A DNA stretch of 64,000 nucleotides from Asaia bogorensis_B (GTDB taxonomy: Bacteria; Pseudomonadota; Alphaproteobacteria; Acetobacterales; Acetobacteraceae). The notes under the pieces were generated by a model. The model had not been told where the DNA came from. It ran no database searches and saw only the letters and a list, made by a program, of their open reading frames with translations. Positions 10,319-19,247 of this stretch are shown here, piece by piece. The position numbers were made by a program, and so were the translations under genes. Every line of letters begins with the position of its first letter. The first letter of the stretch is position 1. The DNA lies in the NCBI RefSeq assembly GCF_900465315.1, contig NZ_UBIX01000009.1; one strand, written 5' to 3'.

Positions 10319-12124
10319 CTAGGCCTCTGGCCCGGTTTGGTTGGACACCATATCGAAATAGGCCCCCTGACGGGCCATCAAGCTCTCGTGTGTGCCTTCC
10401 TCGACGATCCTGCCTGCCTCGATAACCAGTATGCGCGTCGCGTGGCGTATGGTGGAGAGACGATGGGCAATGGCAATGGTCGTCTGGCGCGACGTCACGC
10501 GGCGCAGGGCGTCCATAAGCCGCAGTTCGGTGCCCGTATCCAGTGCACTCGTTGCCTCGTCCAACAACAGAAGTCTGGGCTTGCGCAGGATGATGCGTGC
10601 CAGAGCAATGCGCTGTCGCTCGCCCCCCGAGAGTTTCAGCCCGCGCTCACCGACAAGCGTCTCATACCCGTTCTCGAGCCCTTCGATGAAATCATGGATC
10701 TGGGCCAGACGTGCCGCCTCCTCAATTTCCGCCTGTGTGGCATCGAGCTGGCCATAAGCGATGTTGTAGCCGATCGTATCGTTGAAGAGTTGCGTGTCCT
10801 GAGGCACCACACCGATCATCCTGTGCAGGGCGACTGGCGGTATGGAGGCAAGATCCCGGCCATCGAGCAGGATCTGACCGCTGGCTGGCGCATAGGCACC
10901 AAGAATGAGGCGCGCAATTGTCGATTTTCCGGCGCCAGTTGGACCGACCAGGGCAATGGTCTCCCCCGGCCCCGCCCGGAATGAAAGGGCATGCAGGATC
11001 TCGCGTCCGTCATAGTCGAAACTGACATTCTGGAACGCGAGAGAGGCAGGTTCCATCGTCGCTTCACCTTCGCGTTCCAACACAGTCAGTGCAGGACGTG
11101 GGGCTTCGTCCATGAGGTCGGTCAGATGTTCCAGATCAACACAGGCATTACGCCAGCCCGCATAAACGAGATTGAGCGAGATGATGGCCTGATAGAGGGT
11201 GCGCAGATAGGTGCCGATCAGCACGAACGCCGCCACATCGAGCCTGCCCGTCGCCAGATCCCGCCCGGCCATGAAAAAGATCGCCAATGTGGCCAAGGCG
11301 ATCATGGCGTTCTGACTGACGGAGGATAAGCCTGCAACAAATGTCATGCGCAGGCTTGCCTTCTCCTGCTCGCGCCGTGCCTGCTCATATCGGGCATATT
11401 CATGCGGCTCATTGGCGAAATGACGCACAGCCTCGAAATTCAGCAGGGAATCGAGAAGGAAATGCTGGGCCTTGCCATTGGCCTCGTTACGCTGACGCCG
11501 GGCACGGACCCGCTGGCGAACGAACCATTGGGCCAGAATGATATAGCTGAGCAACGCGACAAGAATGACGCAGGCATAGCGCCCGCCAAGAAAATGAAAG
11601 ACAACCGCCACTGTCAGCCCGGTGTCGAGAATGGCCGGCAGGATGTTGAACAGCGCAAGCCGCAAAAGCGTATCGGCTGCCTCCGATCCCCGCTCGATCG
11701 CGCGCGTCAGGGCACCGGTCTGACGGTCACGATGGAAGCGATATGGCAGGTCCAGCAGGTGACGAAACGCCGCCTGCGCGGTCAGCGCCTGCAAACGCTG
11801 CCCAACGGGCTGATACACAAGCTCCTGCAGGGCAGAAAACACACTGCGGAAGAAAATCAGCCCGCCATAGCCCAGTATGAGCCCGGCCGGCACGACCACG
11901 CGTAGATCCGCCGTCGCATAATGCGCGACAAGACGACTGAACATGTAGGGCGTGCCCAGAATACAAAGGCGCTCGGCAACCAGCAGGGCCAGAGTGAGCC
12001 CCATCCCGATACGGAAGAATCGTATGTCATGTGACAGGACGAGACGCCAGGCACGCAAAAGGCTCGACAAGGCCAGAGGCAGGGCGAGAGGGCGGCCCAC
12101 AGGACGGGAAGGAGGAAGGTTCAT
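10319..12124 (-). CDS. Atm1-type ABC exporter (fused membrane and ATPase domains)
   Basis: 601 residues. A six-helix exporter membrane domain (about 1-330) carries Atm1-class signatures: LPYRFHRDRQTGALTRAIERG, LLRLALFNILPAILDTGLTV and LLNFEAVRHFANEPHEY. An ABC domain follows with Walker A GPTGAGKST, VVPQDTQLFNDTI, LSGGERQRIALARIILRKP and LLLDEATSALDT. The family exports glutathione-bound sulfur species or metal adducts and supports Fe-S and heavy-metal homeostasis; half-transporters form homodimers in the inner membrane. Divergent from the Nudix gene across 89 bases. The Atm1 class is well supported; the substrate is known only from relatives. Confidence 0.88.
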   Translation of the reverse strand: MNLPPSRPVGRPLALPLALSSLLRAWRLVLSHDIRFFRIGMGLTLALLVAERLCILGTPYMFSRLVAHYATADLRVVVPAGLILGYGGLIFFRSVFSALQELVYQPVGQRLQALTAQAAFRHLLDLPYRFHRDRQTGALTRAIERGSEAADTLLRLALFNILPAILDTGLTVAVVFHFLGGRYACVILVALLSYIILAQWFVRQRVRARRQRNEANGKAQHFLLDSLLNFEAVRHFANEPHEYARYEQARREQEKASLRMTFVAGLSSVSQNAMIALATLAIFFMAGRDLATGRLDVAAFVLIGTYLRTLYQAIISLNLVYAGWRNACVDLEHLTDLMDEAPRPALTVLEREGEATMEPASLAFQNVSFDYDGREILHALSFRAGPGETIALVGPTGAGKSTIARLILGAYAPASGQILLDGRDLASIPPVALHRMIGVVPQDTQLFNDTIGYNIAYGQLDATQAEIEEAARLAQIHDFIEGLENGYETLVGERGLKLSGGERQRIALARIILRKPRLLLLDEATSALDTGTELRLMDALRRVTSRQTTIAIAHRLSTIRHATRILVIEAGRIVEEGTHESLMARQGAYFDMVSNQTGPEA

Positions 12125-12213
12125 GCGCCCAACCTGAGCATGCGCACGGCGTTTTGCAATCGAACGGTGATACGCGATATCGTTGTCTTTCAGACAAGAG
12201 AGTTGCGCCTTTC

Positions 12214-13050
12214 ATGACTTCAGACAGCCTCGCCCCGTTTCTCGACCACATCAAAAGCTGCCAGACCGCCATTCTGCCCGGCGGGCGGCGGCCCGTACTG
12301 GCTGGAGACAGGCGCTTCGGCCTTGCCGATCCGAAGGTTGCCGAGGCCCTCACCGCCCTCGGCTATGCCTCCGAAGATAGGGGGCATGAGATCTTTCGTG
12401 TGCCCGATGGCGCCGCCCTCCAGCCTCTAGGGGTCGAATTGGCTGATAGGGGGCTTTACAGACCTCATCACGAGCTCTTTGACGTGTTCAACGAGGGCGG
12501 CGAGGTCATTGGCCAGATCGATCGCGGGGCCCTGCCCCTCCTCGGCTGCACGGCGGCTGGCGTGCATCTGAACGGTCTGGTCGAGAAAGCAGACGGTCTT
12601 TATCTCTGGATGGGCCATAGAGCGCAGAACAAGCGCCTCGACCCCGGTAAGCTTGATCACCTTGCCGCGGGCGGCATCTGCACTGGGCTGACCCCGCTTG
12701 AGGCGCTCATCAAGGAAGCGGGGGAGGAAGCCGCTATTCCACCTGAACTGGCTTCCAGGGCGCATCCGGTAGCGACACTGCGCTACGCCATGGCACGTCC
12801 GGAAGGACTGCGACAGGATACGCTTTTCTGTTACGACCTGATTCTGCCTGAGGATTTCATCCCGCAGCCTGTGGATGGCGAAGTCGCCTTTTTCGAACTC
12901 ATGTCCATCGACACCGTGTTTCGTCTGGTGCGCGACACCAACGACATCAAGTTCAACGTCAATCTGGTGTTGATCGACCTGTTTATCCGTCGCGGCCTGT
13001 TTTCCGAGACTGACAGCGCATTTTTGCGCCGCGCCCTCGATCAGCGCTGA
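12214..13050 (+). CDS. Nudix hydrolase with DUF4743-like N-terminal domain
   Basis: 278 residues from the ATG at 12214 (MTSDSLAPFLDHIKSC); the open frame extends upstream but that part reads as antisense to the Atm1 gene and is discarded. The N-terminal ~110 residues, with YRPHHELFDVFNEGGEVIGQIDRGALPLLG, match the DUF4743 domain of thiamine-pyrophosphokinase-like Nudix proteins. The Nudix box is GGICTGLTPLEALIKEAGEEAAI, with the catalytic EAGEE helix but Leu where the first Glu of the consensus usually stands. Relatives act on thiamine-diphosphate analogues; the true substrate here is unknown. Confidence 0.82.
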   Translation: MTSDSLAPFLDHIKSCQTAILPGGRRPVLAGDRRFGLADPKVAEALTALGYASEDRGHEIFRVPDGAALQPLGVELADRGLYRPHHELFDVFNEGGEVIGQIDRGALPLLGCTAAGVHLNGLVEKADGLYLWMGHRAQNKRLDPGKLDHLAAGGICTGLTPLEALIKEAGEEAAIPPELASRAHPVATLRYAMARPEGLRQDTLFCYDLILPEDFIPQPVDGEVAFFELMSIDTVFRLVRDTNDIKFNVNLVLIDLFIRRGLFSETDSAFLRRALDQR

Positions 13051-13061
13051 CACCGAAAGCG

Positions 13062-13598
13062 ATGCGCCCTGCTTCCATGCTCCGACATCTCGGACTGTCG
13101 CCTCTGAGAAACGGGTTGGGTCACGGTTCGCCCGTGCTTAGACGGGCTGCTCCTCGCAGTCATTTGGCGCTGCTGGGTATCCTGACAGGGCTAGCCGGAT
13201 GTAGCTCGCCCTCACCCGACAGGCCAGTCCTGCCGATCTCTGCCTGCATGGCCCAGAACATTCTGACCAACAGCCGCGAGATGCTCTCCATCACCCTGGC
13301 TTTCGGCCTTACCGAACCAGGCGGTCGGGCCATTACGCCATCTGAATGGTCCGATTTCCTGGCGCGGGAAGTCACACCCCGTTTTCCTGCGGGGCTCTCC
13401 GTTGTCGAGGCACAAGGGCAGTGGCAAGACGAGCCCGGCGGCCCTGTAACACATGAGCCAGCCCGGCTGGTCTGGATCCTTACACCGAAAACAGCGACGC
13501 TTGCCCCTGCCCTCGCCGCTATTCGTGCCTCCTACAGGAAACGTTTCAACCAGCAATCGGTCGGCGCGTTCATCCACTCGGGCTGCGCCTCTTTCTGA
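13062..13598 (+). CDS. DUF3574 lipoprotein
   Basis: 178 residues. After an unusually long basic N-terminus comes LALLGILTGLAGC, a lipobox with the acceptor Cys at about residue 47, so it should be a lipid-anchored periplasmic protein. The mature part contains TLAFGLTEPGGRAITPSEWSDFLAREVTPRFPAGLSVVEAQGQW, the DUF3574 pattern (FGL...G..IT..EW..F....VTPRFP.GLTV..A.GQW). The function of this family is not established. It starts 11 bases after the Nudix gene and may be co-transcribed with it. Confidence 0.75.
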   Translation: MRPASMLRHLGLSPLRNGLGHGSPVLRRAAPRSHLALLGILTGLAGCSSPSPDRPVLPISACMAQNILTNSREMLSITLAFGLTEPGGRAITPSEWSDFLAREVTPRFPAGLSVVEAQGQWQDEPGGPVTHEPARLVWILTPKTATLAPALAAIRASYRKRFNQQSVGAFIHSGCASF

Positions 13599-13771
13599 AG
13601 GCTCACCCGAACCCTAGAACACCCGCGTCCAAACTGCGTTATTGACGCGCAGGCAGGACTTGCCGGTAATGACTCGCAGGACCACGGCGCGGAATGACCC
13701 CTCGCGAGGCATCACGCCGTGCTGTCATGCCCAAATATTAAATCCGAGGCGGTACGCCGAGGTTGAGGACA

Positions 13772-14941
13772 ATGATGACCGACCAGAACGCCATGCCACC
13801 AAACAGTCCGACCCGAGCCAGCAACAAGGGTCAGGACTGTGCGGCAGAGGACGATCTTCCGGAAGAGACTGTGACAGGATCACCGGTCGGCCGGGGACAA
13901 AGACGCTCACGCGGCCTCCTCGGGTTTTTCTTCATTGCGCTCGCACTCTTCACGCTCAAGAATTTTCTGCCGGCGCTGCTCTGGGGATGTGTTTTCGCCA
14001 TTGCGTCCTGGCCGCTCTACAAGCGAACAGAGGCACGGTTTGGCCGTACCGAATGGCTCCCGATGCTTTTCACAGCGGCAATTGCGCTCATCTTCCTGAT
14101 CCCGCTCAGTCTGGTGGGTTACAAGGCGGCCGAGGAAGCGCAGAGTGCCCTCTACTGGATCGATGAGGTCCGTCACACAGGCATACCCATGCCGGAATGG
14201 CTGAACGATCTGCCCTTCGAGCGGGCGCAGGTTGCGCGATGGTGGCAGAATAATCTTGTCAATCCCGAGCATCTGAACAGATTGTTCCATTCGGTCGATG
14301 CCAATCACGGCATGGCCGTGACCCGTCAGGTCACGACACAAGTAGCCAAAAGGGCCACGCTGTTCCTTTTCTCCATCCTGACCCTGTTCTTCCTGCTCCG
14401 TGATGGCGCAGATATCATTCATCGCGTTCTGGTCGTTTCCAACCGCACATTCGGCCAACGCGGCGAGAAGCTCGCCCGTCAAATGATCTCATCCGTGCAC
14501 GGAACAGTCGCAGGGCTGGTTCTGGTTGGGCTTGGTGAGGGGCTGGTGATGGGCGTGGCCTATGTGCTGACCGATACGCCACAACCCTTGCTCTTCGCAC
14601 TGCTGACCGGGGTTGCCGCCATGATCCCGTTTCTCGGCCTGCCTACAGTCGTGCTGGCGGCACTCCTGGTCATCGTTCAGGGCAAGATGATCGCGGGGAT
14701 CGTGATCGTCGCGCTGGGCGCCATTGTCATCTTTGTCGCCGACCACTTCATCCGCCCTGCCCTGATTGGCGGCAGCACGCAAATGCCATTTCTCTGGGTA
14801 CTTCTGGGCATTCTTGGCGGTGTGGAAACCTGGGGCCTGCTGGGCCTGTTCCTTGGACCGGCCATTATGGCGGCCGTTCACCTGCTCTGGCGAATCTGGA
14901 GTTCTGATTCAGAAATTGTCCTTAAGGATGAGGCTTACTGA
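13772..14941 (+). CDS. AI-2E family (PerM/YdiK-like) membrane permease
   Basis: 389 residues; start at the ATG at 13772 (a second ATG follows at once) behind GAGGAC. A polar ~45-residue N-terminus precedes eight or so hydrophobic segments in the family pattern: two pairs of helices, a soluble middle region (about 100-200) and the C-terminal block GLVLVGLGEGLVMGVAYVLTDTPQPLLFALLTGVAAMIPFLG followed by LFLGPAIMAAVH. The family includes the proposed autoinducer-2 exporter TqsA and Na+/H+ antiporter-like members, so the substrate should not be assumed. Confidence 0.88.
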   Translation: MMTDQNAMPPNSPTRASNKGQDCAAEDDLPEETVTGSPVGRGQRRSRGLLGFFFIALALFTLKNFLPALLWGCVFAIASWPLYKRTEARFGRTEWLPMLFTAAIALIFLIPLSLVGYKAAEEAQSALYWIDEVRHTGIPMPEWLNDLPFERAQVARWWQNNLVNPEHLNRLFHSVDANHGMAVTRQVTTQVAKRATLFLFSILTLFFLLRDGADIIHRVLVVSNRTFGQRGEKLARQMISSVHGTVAGLVLVGLGEGLVMGVAYVLTDTPQPLLFALLTGVAAMIPFLGLPTVVLAALLVIVQGKMIAGIVIVALGAIVIFVADHFIRPALIGGSTQMPFLWVLLGILGGVETWGLLGLFLGPAIMAAVHLLWRIWSSDSEIVLKDEAY

Positions 14942-14959
14942 AGCCTTTCTATCGATCTG

Positions 14960-14984
14960 CTGTGCTGCCGATGAGGCGGCACAG
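14960..14984 (+). terminator. Possible terminator hairpin after the AI-2E permease gene
   Basis: CTGTGCTGC (14960-14968) pairs with GCGGCACAG (14976-14984), with one T-G pair and a seven-base loop, 19 bases after the stop codon. There is no T run. Confidence 0.35.
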
Positions 14985-15215
14985 AGCCGGACCCTGATCA
15001 GGCATCAATTGTCCAGGGTCTGCTTCGGGCCACGCCGGAGTGACCTGAAACCGGACCTCATATGGCAGCCCCCTGAGACACAGGACTATCAAAGAACCCC
15101 GGGAAGCGGAGCGATCCAGTTCGACTACGGCCACATGACTCGACATGTTCAGACCGGCATCCCGAACACGTGAGGAGCTTGAAGGCTGAATGCGACAGAA
15201 TATTTTATGGGAAAG

Positions 15216-15323
15216 TACCGCAGGACAGGACGATATCGGGCAGGCGGGATTCGAACCCACGACCCCCAGTCCCCCAGACTGATGCGCTACCAGGCTGCGC
15301 TACTGCCCGTCAGTCCTGCGGTA
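15216..15323. repeat. 11-bp inverted repeat enclosing tRNA-Pro
   Basis: TACCGCAGGAC at 15216-15226 and its exact reverse complement GTCCTGCGGTA at 15313-15323 lie 9 and 3 bases outside the tRNA gene. In the precursor RNA they could pair, closing leader and trailer into one stem below the acceptor stem. Confidence 0.7.
15236..15309 (-). tRNA. tRNA-Pro (anticodon GGG)
   Basis: On the minus strand: acceptor CGGGCAG/CTGCCCG, D arm GCGC...GCGC, anticodon stem TCAGT/ACTGG with loop CTGGGGG giving anticodon GGG, and T arm GTGGG-TTCGAAT-CCCGC, then discriminator A. The 3' CCA is not encoded. The C1-G72 pair with A73 is typical of tRNA-Pro. Confidence 0.95.
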
Positions 15324-15393
15324 AAGGCCGTTTAGCAGCGGAGGACTTCCCCTGCAAGCACCTGAATGCAAGTTTTTGCAGGGAAACGGTTTT

Positions 15394-16338
15394 TCATGTG
15401 CTGGGCAGCATCTCGCGCAGGTTGTCGAGCTCACCAAGCACGTCTTCCAGCGCCAGACGCAGGGCCCGCCGCTCCTGCTTCCAGCGACCCCGCTCAATAC
15501 GCAGGCCCTCGAGTTCATCCTGGAGGATCGCAACGAGCGCGCTATCTGTTTCTGACGATCCGGAAGGCTGCGTTGATACAGAAGCCTGCGCACCAGCCGC
15601 GTCCTCCGGTGTCATCACCACGGGGAGGCCACTGGTTTCCTCTCCTGGGTCGAGGATCGTCGGCTCATCGTTCGCAACAGGGTCGAAATCACGCTCATGA
15701 GTGCTTCCAACGCAGGCTTCGCTGTCGGGACCGGCTGCCTGCATATCAGCGCCGGCCTCGGCATCCTCACCGGATATCTCATGATTGACGTTCGCAGAAA
15801 GGCGAGTCGTATCAGTTTCAGGCTCTTCGAGGCCGCCTGCCTCATCGCGCGACACGAGCCTCGTATCCTCTTCAGGATCGCTCCCGGTGGGCTGGGTAAC
15901 GTGATCCCGGTTCGGCTCTGAAGACTGAAACACTGGTATCTCGAACGAACTACGCCCTCCCTCATCAGGAGCAGCGGAGGGTGCCGCAGGCTCAGGTATC
16001 ACTGGGGGCGCCGCGACAAAATGGGCATCTGCAAGCTGCTCCTTGAGGACACGCTGCACGCCCTTGATCGTATAGCCCTGAACATAGAGCAGATCAGTGA
16101 TATGGCGCAGGATCTCGATATCAGCCGGGCTATAATAGCGGCGCCCACCGCCACGCTTGAGCGGCTTGACCTCGGGAAAGCGCGTCTCCCAAAAACGCAG
16201 CACATGCTGGGGCACATGCAGTTCATCTGCCACTTCGCTGATTGTGCGATAGGCATTCGGCCCTTTTACAAGACGGTCAAAATCAGTCCGCTCCTCCGGA
16301 CTGCTCTTCAGAGACGCCACAGGAAAACTCGTCGTCAT
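15394..16338 (-). CDS. MerR family regulator with long C-terminal tail
   Basis: 314 residues. The MerR winged helix-turn-helix lies at about 28-100: YRTISEVADELHVPQHVLRFWETRFPEVKPLKRGGGRRYYSPADIEILRHITDLLYVQGYTIKGVQRVLKEQ. The next ~130 residues are acidic, Pro/Ser-rich and probably disordered. The last ~50 (ALVAILQDELEGLRIERGRWKQERRALRLALEDVLGELDNLREML) form a coiled coil suited to dimerisation. Its ATG overlaps the ihfA stop by four bases, an arrangement frequent in alphaproteobacteria. No metal-binding Cys cluster is seen, so it is not a classical metal sensor. Targets unknown. Confidence 0.85.
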   Translation of the reverse strand: MTTSFPVASLKSSPEERTDFDRLVKGPNAYRTISEVADELHVPQHVLRFWETRFPEVKPLKRGGGRRYYSPADIEILRHITDLLYVQGYTIKGVQRVLKEQLADAHFVAAPPVIPEPAAPSAAPDEGGRSSFEIPVFQSSEPNRDHVTQPTGSDPEEDTRLVSRDEAGGLEEPETDTTRLSANVNHEISGEDAEAGADMQAAGPDSEACVGSTHERDFDPVANDEPTILDPGEETSGLPVVMTPEDAAGAQASVSTQPSGSSETDSALVAILQDELEGLRIERGRWKQERRALRLALEDVLGELDNLREMLPST

Positions 16339-16658
16339 GAATCATCGCTTTCGCTAACCAGCCCCTCGGTCGATTCGCCATTCACGACGGCACGCAGGAT
16401 CTGGCTGGGTCGAAACACCAGCACCGAGCGCGGCAGAATAGGCACTTCGATGCCGGTCTTGGGATTACGGCCGACACGCCGGCCCTTCTGGCGGACGGAA
16501 AACGTTCCGAATCCACTCAGCTTGACCGTCTCCCCCCTTTCGAGGCGCGCAGCGATCAGTTCGAGAACGCTCTCGAGCAGATCGGCGGACTCGTGCCGGG
16601 ACAGTCCAACCTCACTGTAGATATGCTCTGCGATTTGCGCGCGTGTCACCGTTGTCAT
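16335..16658 (-). CDS. ihfA: Integration host factor alpha subunit
   Basis: 107 residues of the HU/IHF fold: TRAQIAEHIYSEVGLSRHESADLLESVLELIAARLERGETVKLSGFGTFSVRQKGRRVGRNPKTGIEVPI, then the C-terminal FRPSQILRAVVNG. The GRNPKTG arm with its intercalating Pro and the YSEVGLSR N-terminus mark the alpha subunit. It heterodimerises with IHF-beta (encoded at 32574) to bend DNA sharply in recombination, replication and transcription complexes. It overlaps the following merR gene by four bases, so translation is coupled. Confidence 0.93.
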   Translation of the reverse strand: MTTVTRAQIAEHIYSEVGLSRHESADLLESVLELIAARLERGETVKLSGFGTFSVRQKGRRVGRNPKTGIEVPILPRSVLVFRPSQILRAVVNGESTEGLVSESDDS

Positions 16659-16727
16659 GACGCCACCGTATCATGACAGTAATGAAGGTCAATCAAATCA
16701 GTGAAGTGTGAGCGCGCGCATTGCGCT

Positions 16728-17681
16728 CTACATGCGCAGAAGTGCTGATCCCCAGGTCAAACCACCACCAAGCGCCTCAAGAAGCACGAGATCGCCCTTG
16801 CGGATACGTCCGTCGCGCACGGCCTCATCCAGCGCCAGCGGGATGGAAGCCGCTGACGTGTTGGCATGGCGGTCAACCGTCACGACCACACGATCGAGCG
16901 GCAGGGCGAGCTTTTTGGCCATGCCTTCGATGATGCGCAAATTGGCCTGATGAGGCACCAGCCACGCAATATCCTGCCCGCTCAGCCCATGAACGGCCAG
17001 GGCCTCATCCACCACCGAAGAGAGCTTGGCCACTGCGTGACGGAAAACTTCACGGCCCTGCATATGCAGAACAGGCGACGGTGTGGAGGGACCATCGACG
17101 AAAAGGATATCGCCATGGGCGCCATCACTGTGCAGATGGGTCGAGAGGATACCAACGCCGTCTCCTTCGGTCGCTTCCAGAAGGACGGCGCCTGCACCAT
17201 CACCAAACAGCACGCAGGTGGTGCGGTCTTCCCAGTCGAGAATCCGCGAATAGACTTCTGAGCCAATGACAAGCGCCTTGCGGACCTGACCGCTGCGAAT
17301 AAACGCCTCTGCCGTCGCCAGCGCATAGACAAAACCCGAGCAGGCAGCCGTCAGATCGAATGCAAAACCGCTACTCAGCCCCAATTCGGCCTGCACACGC
17401 ACGGCTGTCGCGGGAAAGGTCTGATCCGGCGTCGCTGTGGCTACGATCACCGCGCCGATATCGGTCGAATCACCCCCGGCATAATCGATGGCGGCACGTG
17501 CCGCTGCCACGGCCATGCTGACGGCATTTTCATCCCCGCTGGCGATATGGCGCTGGGCGATACCGGTGCGCGTGCGGATCCATTCGTCAGAAGTCTCGAT
17601 ACGCTCGGCGAGATCGGCATTGGTGACAACCTGCTTCGGCAGATAGCTGCCAAATCCGGTCAGTCGCGCGCGCAGGGACAT
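16728..17681 (-). CDS. fabH: Beta-ketoacyl-ACP synthase III
   Basis: 317 residues from the ATG at 17681 (MSLRARLTGFGSYLPKQVVTN), preceded by AGAGGAAG; a further in-frame start at 17714 is not needed. FabH signatures: ETSDEWIRTRTGI, DLTAACSGFVYAL with the active-site Cys, LVPHQANLRI with the catalytic His, and NTSAASIPLALDEA with the catalytic Asn, ending in GGGLTWGSALLRM. It condenses acetyl-CoA with malonyl-ACP to start fatty-acid synthesis. It follows plsX on the same strand, the standard lipid-synthesis pair. Confidence 0.96.
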   Translation of the reverse strand: MSLRARLTGFGSYLPKQVVTNADLAERIETSDEWIRTRTGIAQRHIASGDENAVSMAVAAARAAIDYAGGDSTDIGAVIVATATPDQTFPATAVRVQAELGLSSGFAFDLTAACSGFVYALATAEAFIRSGQVRKALVIGSEVYSRILDWEDRTTCVLFGDGAGAVLLEATEGDGVGILSTHLHSDGAHGDILFVDGPSTPSPVLHMQGREVFRHAVAKLSSVVDEALAVHGLSGQDIAWLVPHQANLRIIEGMAKKLALPLDRVVVTVDRHANTSAASIPLALDEAVRDGRIRKGDLVLLEALGGGLTWGSALLRM

Positions 17682-17749
17682 GTGTCTTCCTCTTGAATGA
17701 TACCGGTCAGGCACTCAGGCCAGCACCGGCGGCTTCCTCAGCACGCCTG

Positions 17750-18841
17750 TCAGGCAGCGCTGGGAGAGGTGGCGAGTTCGGTCTCGACATTCGCCGCCAT
17801 AAGGGCTTCGACCTGGCGCAGACGCTCGCGGATCTTCTCGTTGATGGAGTGGGTTACAGCATCCATCGCAACATCAATGGCTGCCGCGAATCCTTCGGCA
17901 TCGGCGCCGCCATGCGACTTCACGACGATACCATTGAGGCCGACAAATACCGCACCGTTGTACCGTCGCGGATCGATCCATTCCTTCATGCGCTCCAGCC
18001 CGGGACGCACGAGAAGGTAACCGATACGGGTCAGCAAGCTGGTTTTGAAAACGCGCTGGAGCAGCATGGAAACGAGCTTGAGCGCGCCCTCACCTGTCTT
18101 GAGTGCAATGTTGCCAGAGAACCCGTCGGTTACGACCACATCGGTCGTCCCGGCGGTGATGTCATGCCCCTCGACAAACCCGTGAAACTGGGCAGCAAGC
18201 GGCGATTCGCGCAGAATATCGGCAGCAGCACGCAGACGCTCGTCACCCTTGAGCTCTTCGGCACCCACATTCAGCAGGCCGATACTCGGCGCGGGCAGCC
18301 CCAGAACAGCCTTAGCGAAGGCCTCGCCCATCACGGCAAACTCGACCAGATTGCGCGTATCGCAGGCAATATTGGCGCCAAGGTCCAGCATCACCACGTC
18401 GCCGCGGGCAGACGGGTTGACCGCTGCCATGGCAGGCCGCGTGATACCGGGGAGGGTTTTGAGAACGATCTTGGCAAGAGCCAGCATGGCGCCGCTATTA
18501 CCAGCCGACACAACGCCACCTGCCTCGCCCGATGCCACGGCGTCGATCGCCATACGCAACGACGAGTCACGCAGGCGCAGAGCCGCGGTGGGCTTCATTT
18601 CCATCGAGATGGAAGAAGGCGCGTGGCGGATCTCACAGATACGCTGCGCCTTAGCGTAGCGCGCCAGCTGAGGGCGCAGAATAGCCTCGTCACCAACAAG
18701 CAGGATTTTTGCTGTGGGATGTCGATCGGCAGCGCGATCCAAACCAGCCAGAACGATTTCGGGGGCATGATCCCCACCCATCGCATCAATGGCCAAACTA
18801 TAAGGCGCAGCCTGGCTGGCCGGCGCATCTAGGTCAGTCAT
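17750..18841 (-). CDS. plsX: Phosphate acyltransferase PlsX
   Basis: 363 residues. N-terminal SLAIDAMGGDHAPEIVLAGL and later SGNAGAMLALAKIVLKTLPGITRPAM and TDGFSGNIALKTGEG are PlsX hallmarks. It converts acyl-ACP to acyl-phosphate, the donor for the first acylation of glycerol-3-phosphate in phospholipid synthesis; it is a peripheral cytoplasmic-membrane enzyme. It lies between rpmF and fabH, all on the minus strand, the widespread rpmF-plsX-fabH operon. Confidence 0.96.
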   Translation of the reverse strand: MTDLDAPASQAAPYSLAIDAMGGDHAPEIVLAGLDRAADRHPTAKILLVGDEAILRPQLARYAKAQRICEIRHAPSSISMEMKPTAALRLRDSSLRMAIDAVASGEAGGVVSAGNSGAMLALAKIVLKTLPGITRPAMAAVNPSARGDVVMLDLGANIACDTRNLVEFAVMGEAFAKAVLGLPAPSIGLLNVGAEELKGDERLRAAADILRESPLAAQFHGFVEGHDITAGTTDVVVTDGFSGNIALKTGEGALKLVSMLLQRVFKTSLLTRIGYLLVRPGLERMKEWIDPRRYNGAVFVGLNGIVVKSHGGADAEGFAAAIDVAMDAVTHSINEKIRERLRQVEALMAANVETELATSPSAA

Positions 18842-18906
18842 GCTCCGCCCCGCGTCTTATTTTGAACAAGACGAGCCGACCCGGAGGGGGTCGACCCGAT
18901 CGAGCC

Positions 18907-19110
18907 TCAAACGCGAACGGTCGTCTTCAGCGTCTTGCCGGAAGCCACGACTTCACGACCGTCATAATGACCGCAATGGGCGCACACGTGATGCGGGCGC
19001 TTAAGTTCGCCACAATTGCTGCACTCGGCGTGAGCCTGAACGGTCAGGGCGTGATGGCTGCGACGCATGCCCATGCGGGACGGCGTGGTCTTTCTTTTGG
19101 GGACGGCCAT
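18907..19110 (-). CDS. rpmF: 50S ribosomal protein bL32
   Basis: 67 residues: [22 protein letters not shown] is the invariant bL32 start, followed by a zinc-ribbon-like [18 protein letters not shown] with four Cys, so this is the zinc-binding (C+) form. It sits between yceD and plsX in the conserved yceD-rpmF-plsX-fabH arrangement. Confidence 0.96.
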
Positions 19111-19247
19111 GGCGGGAGCCTCTTTCTTCTTAGATCGTCCCTGCTTTCGGCCGCCATTCGGCCTCAGCAGATAACGATGCTGTTCACTATGATCAGGCGG
19201 GCGGCTCTAGCAGACCCTAAGCCGGGTCGCAAGCATCCTGTTCAATT

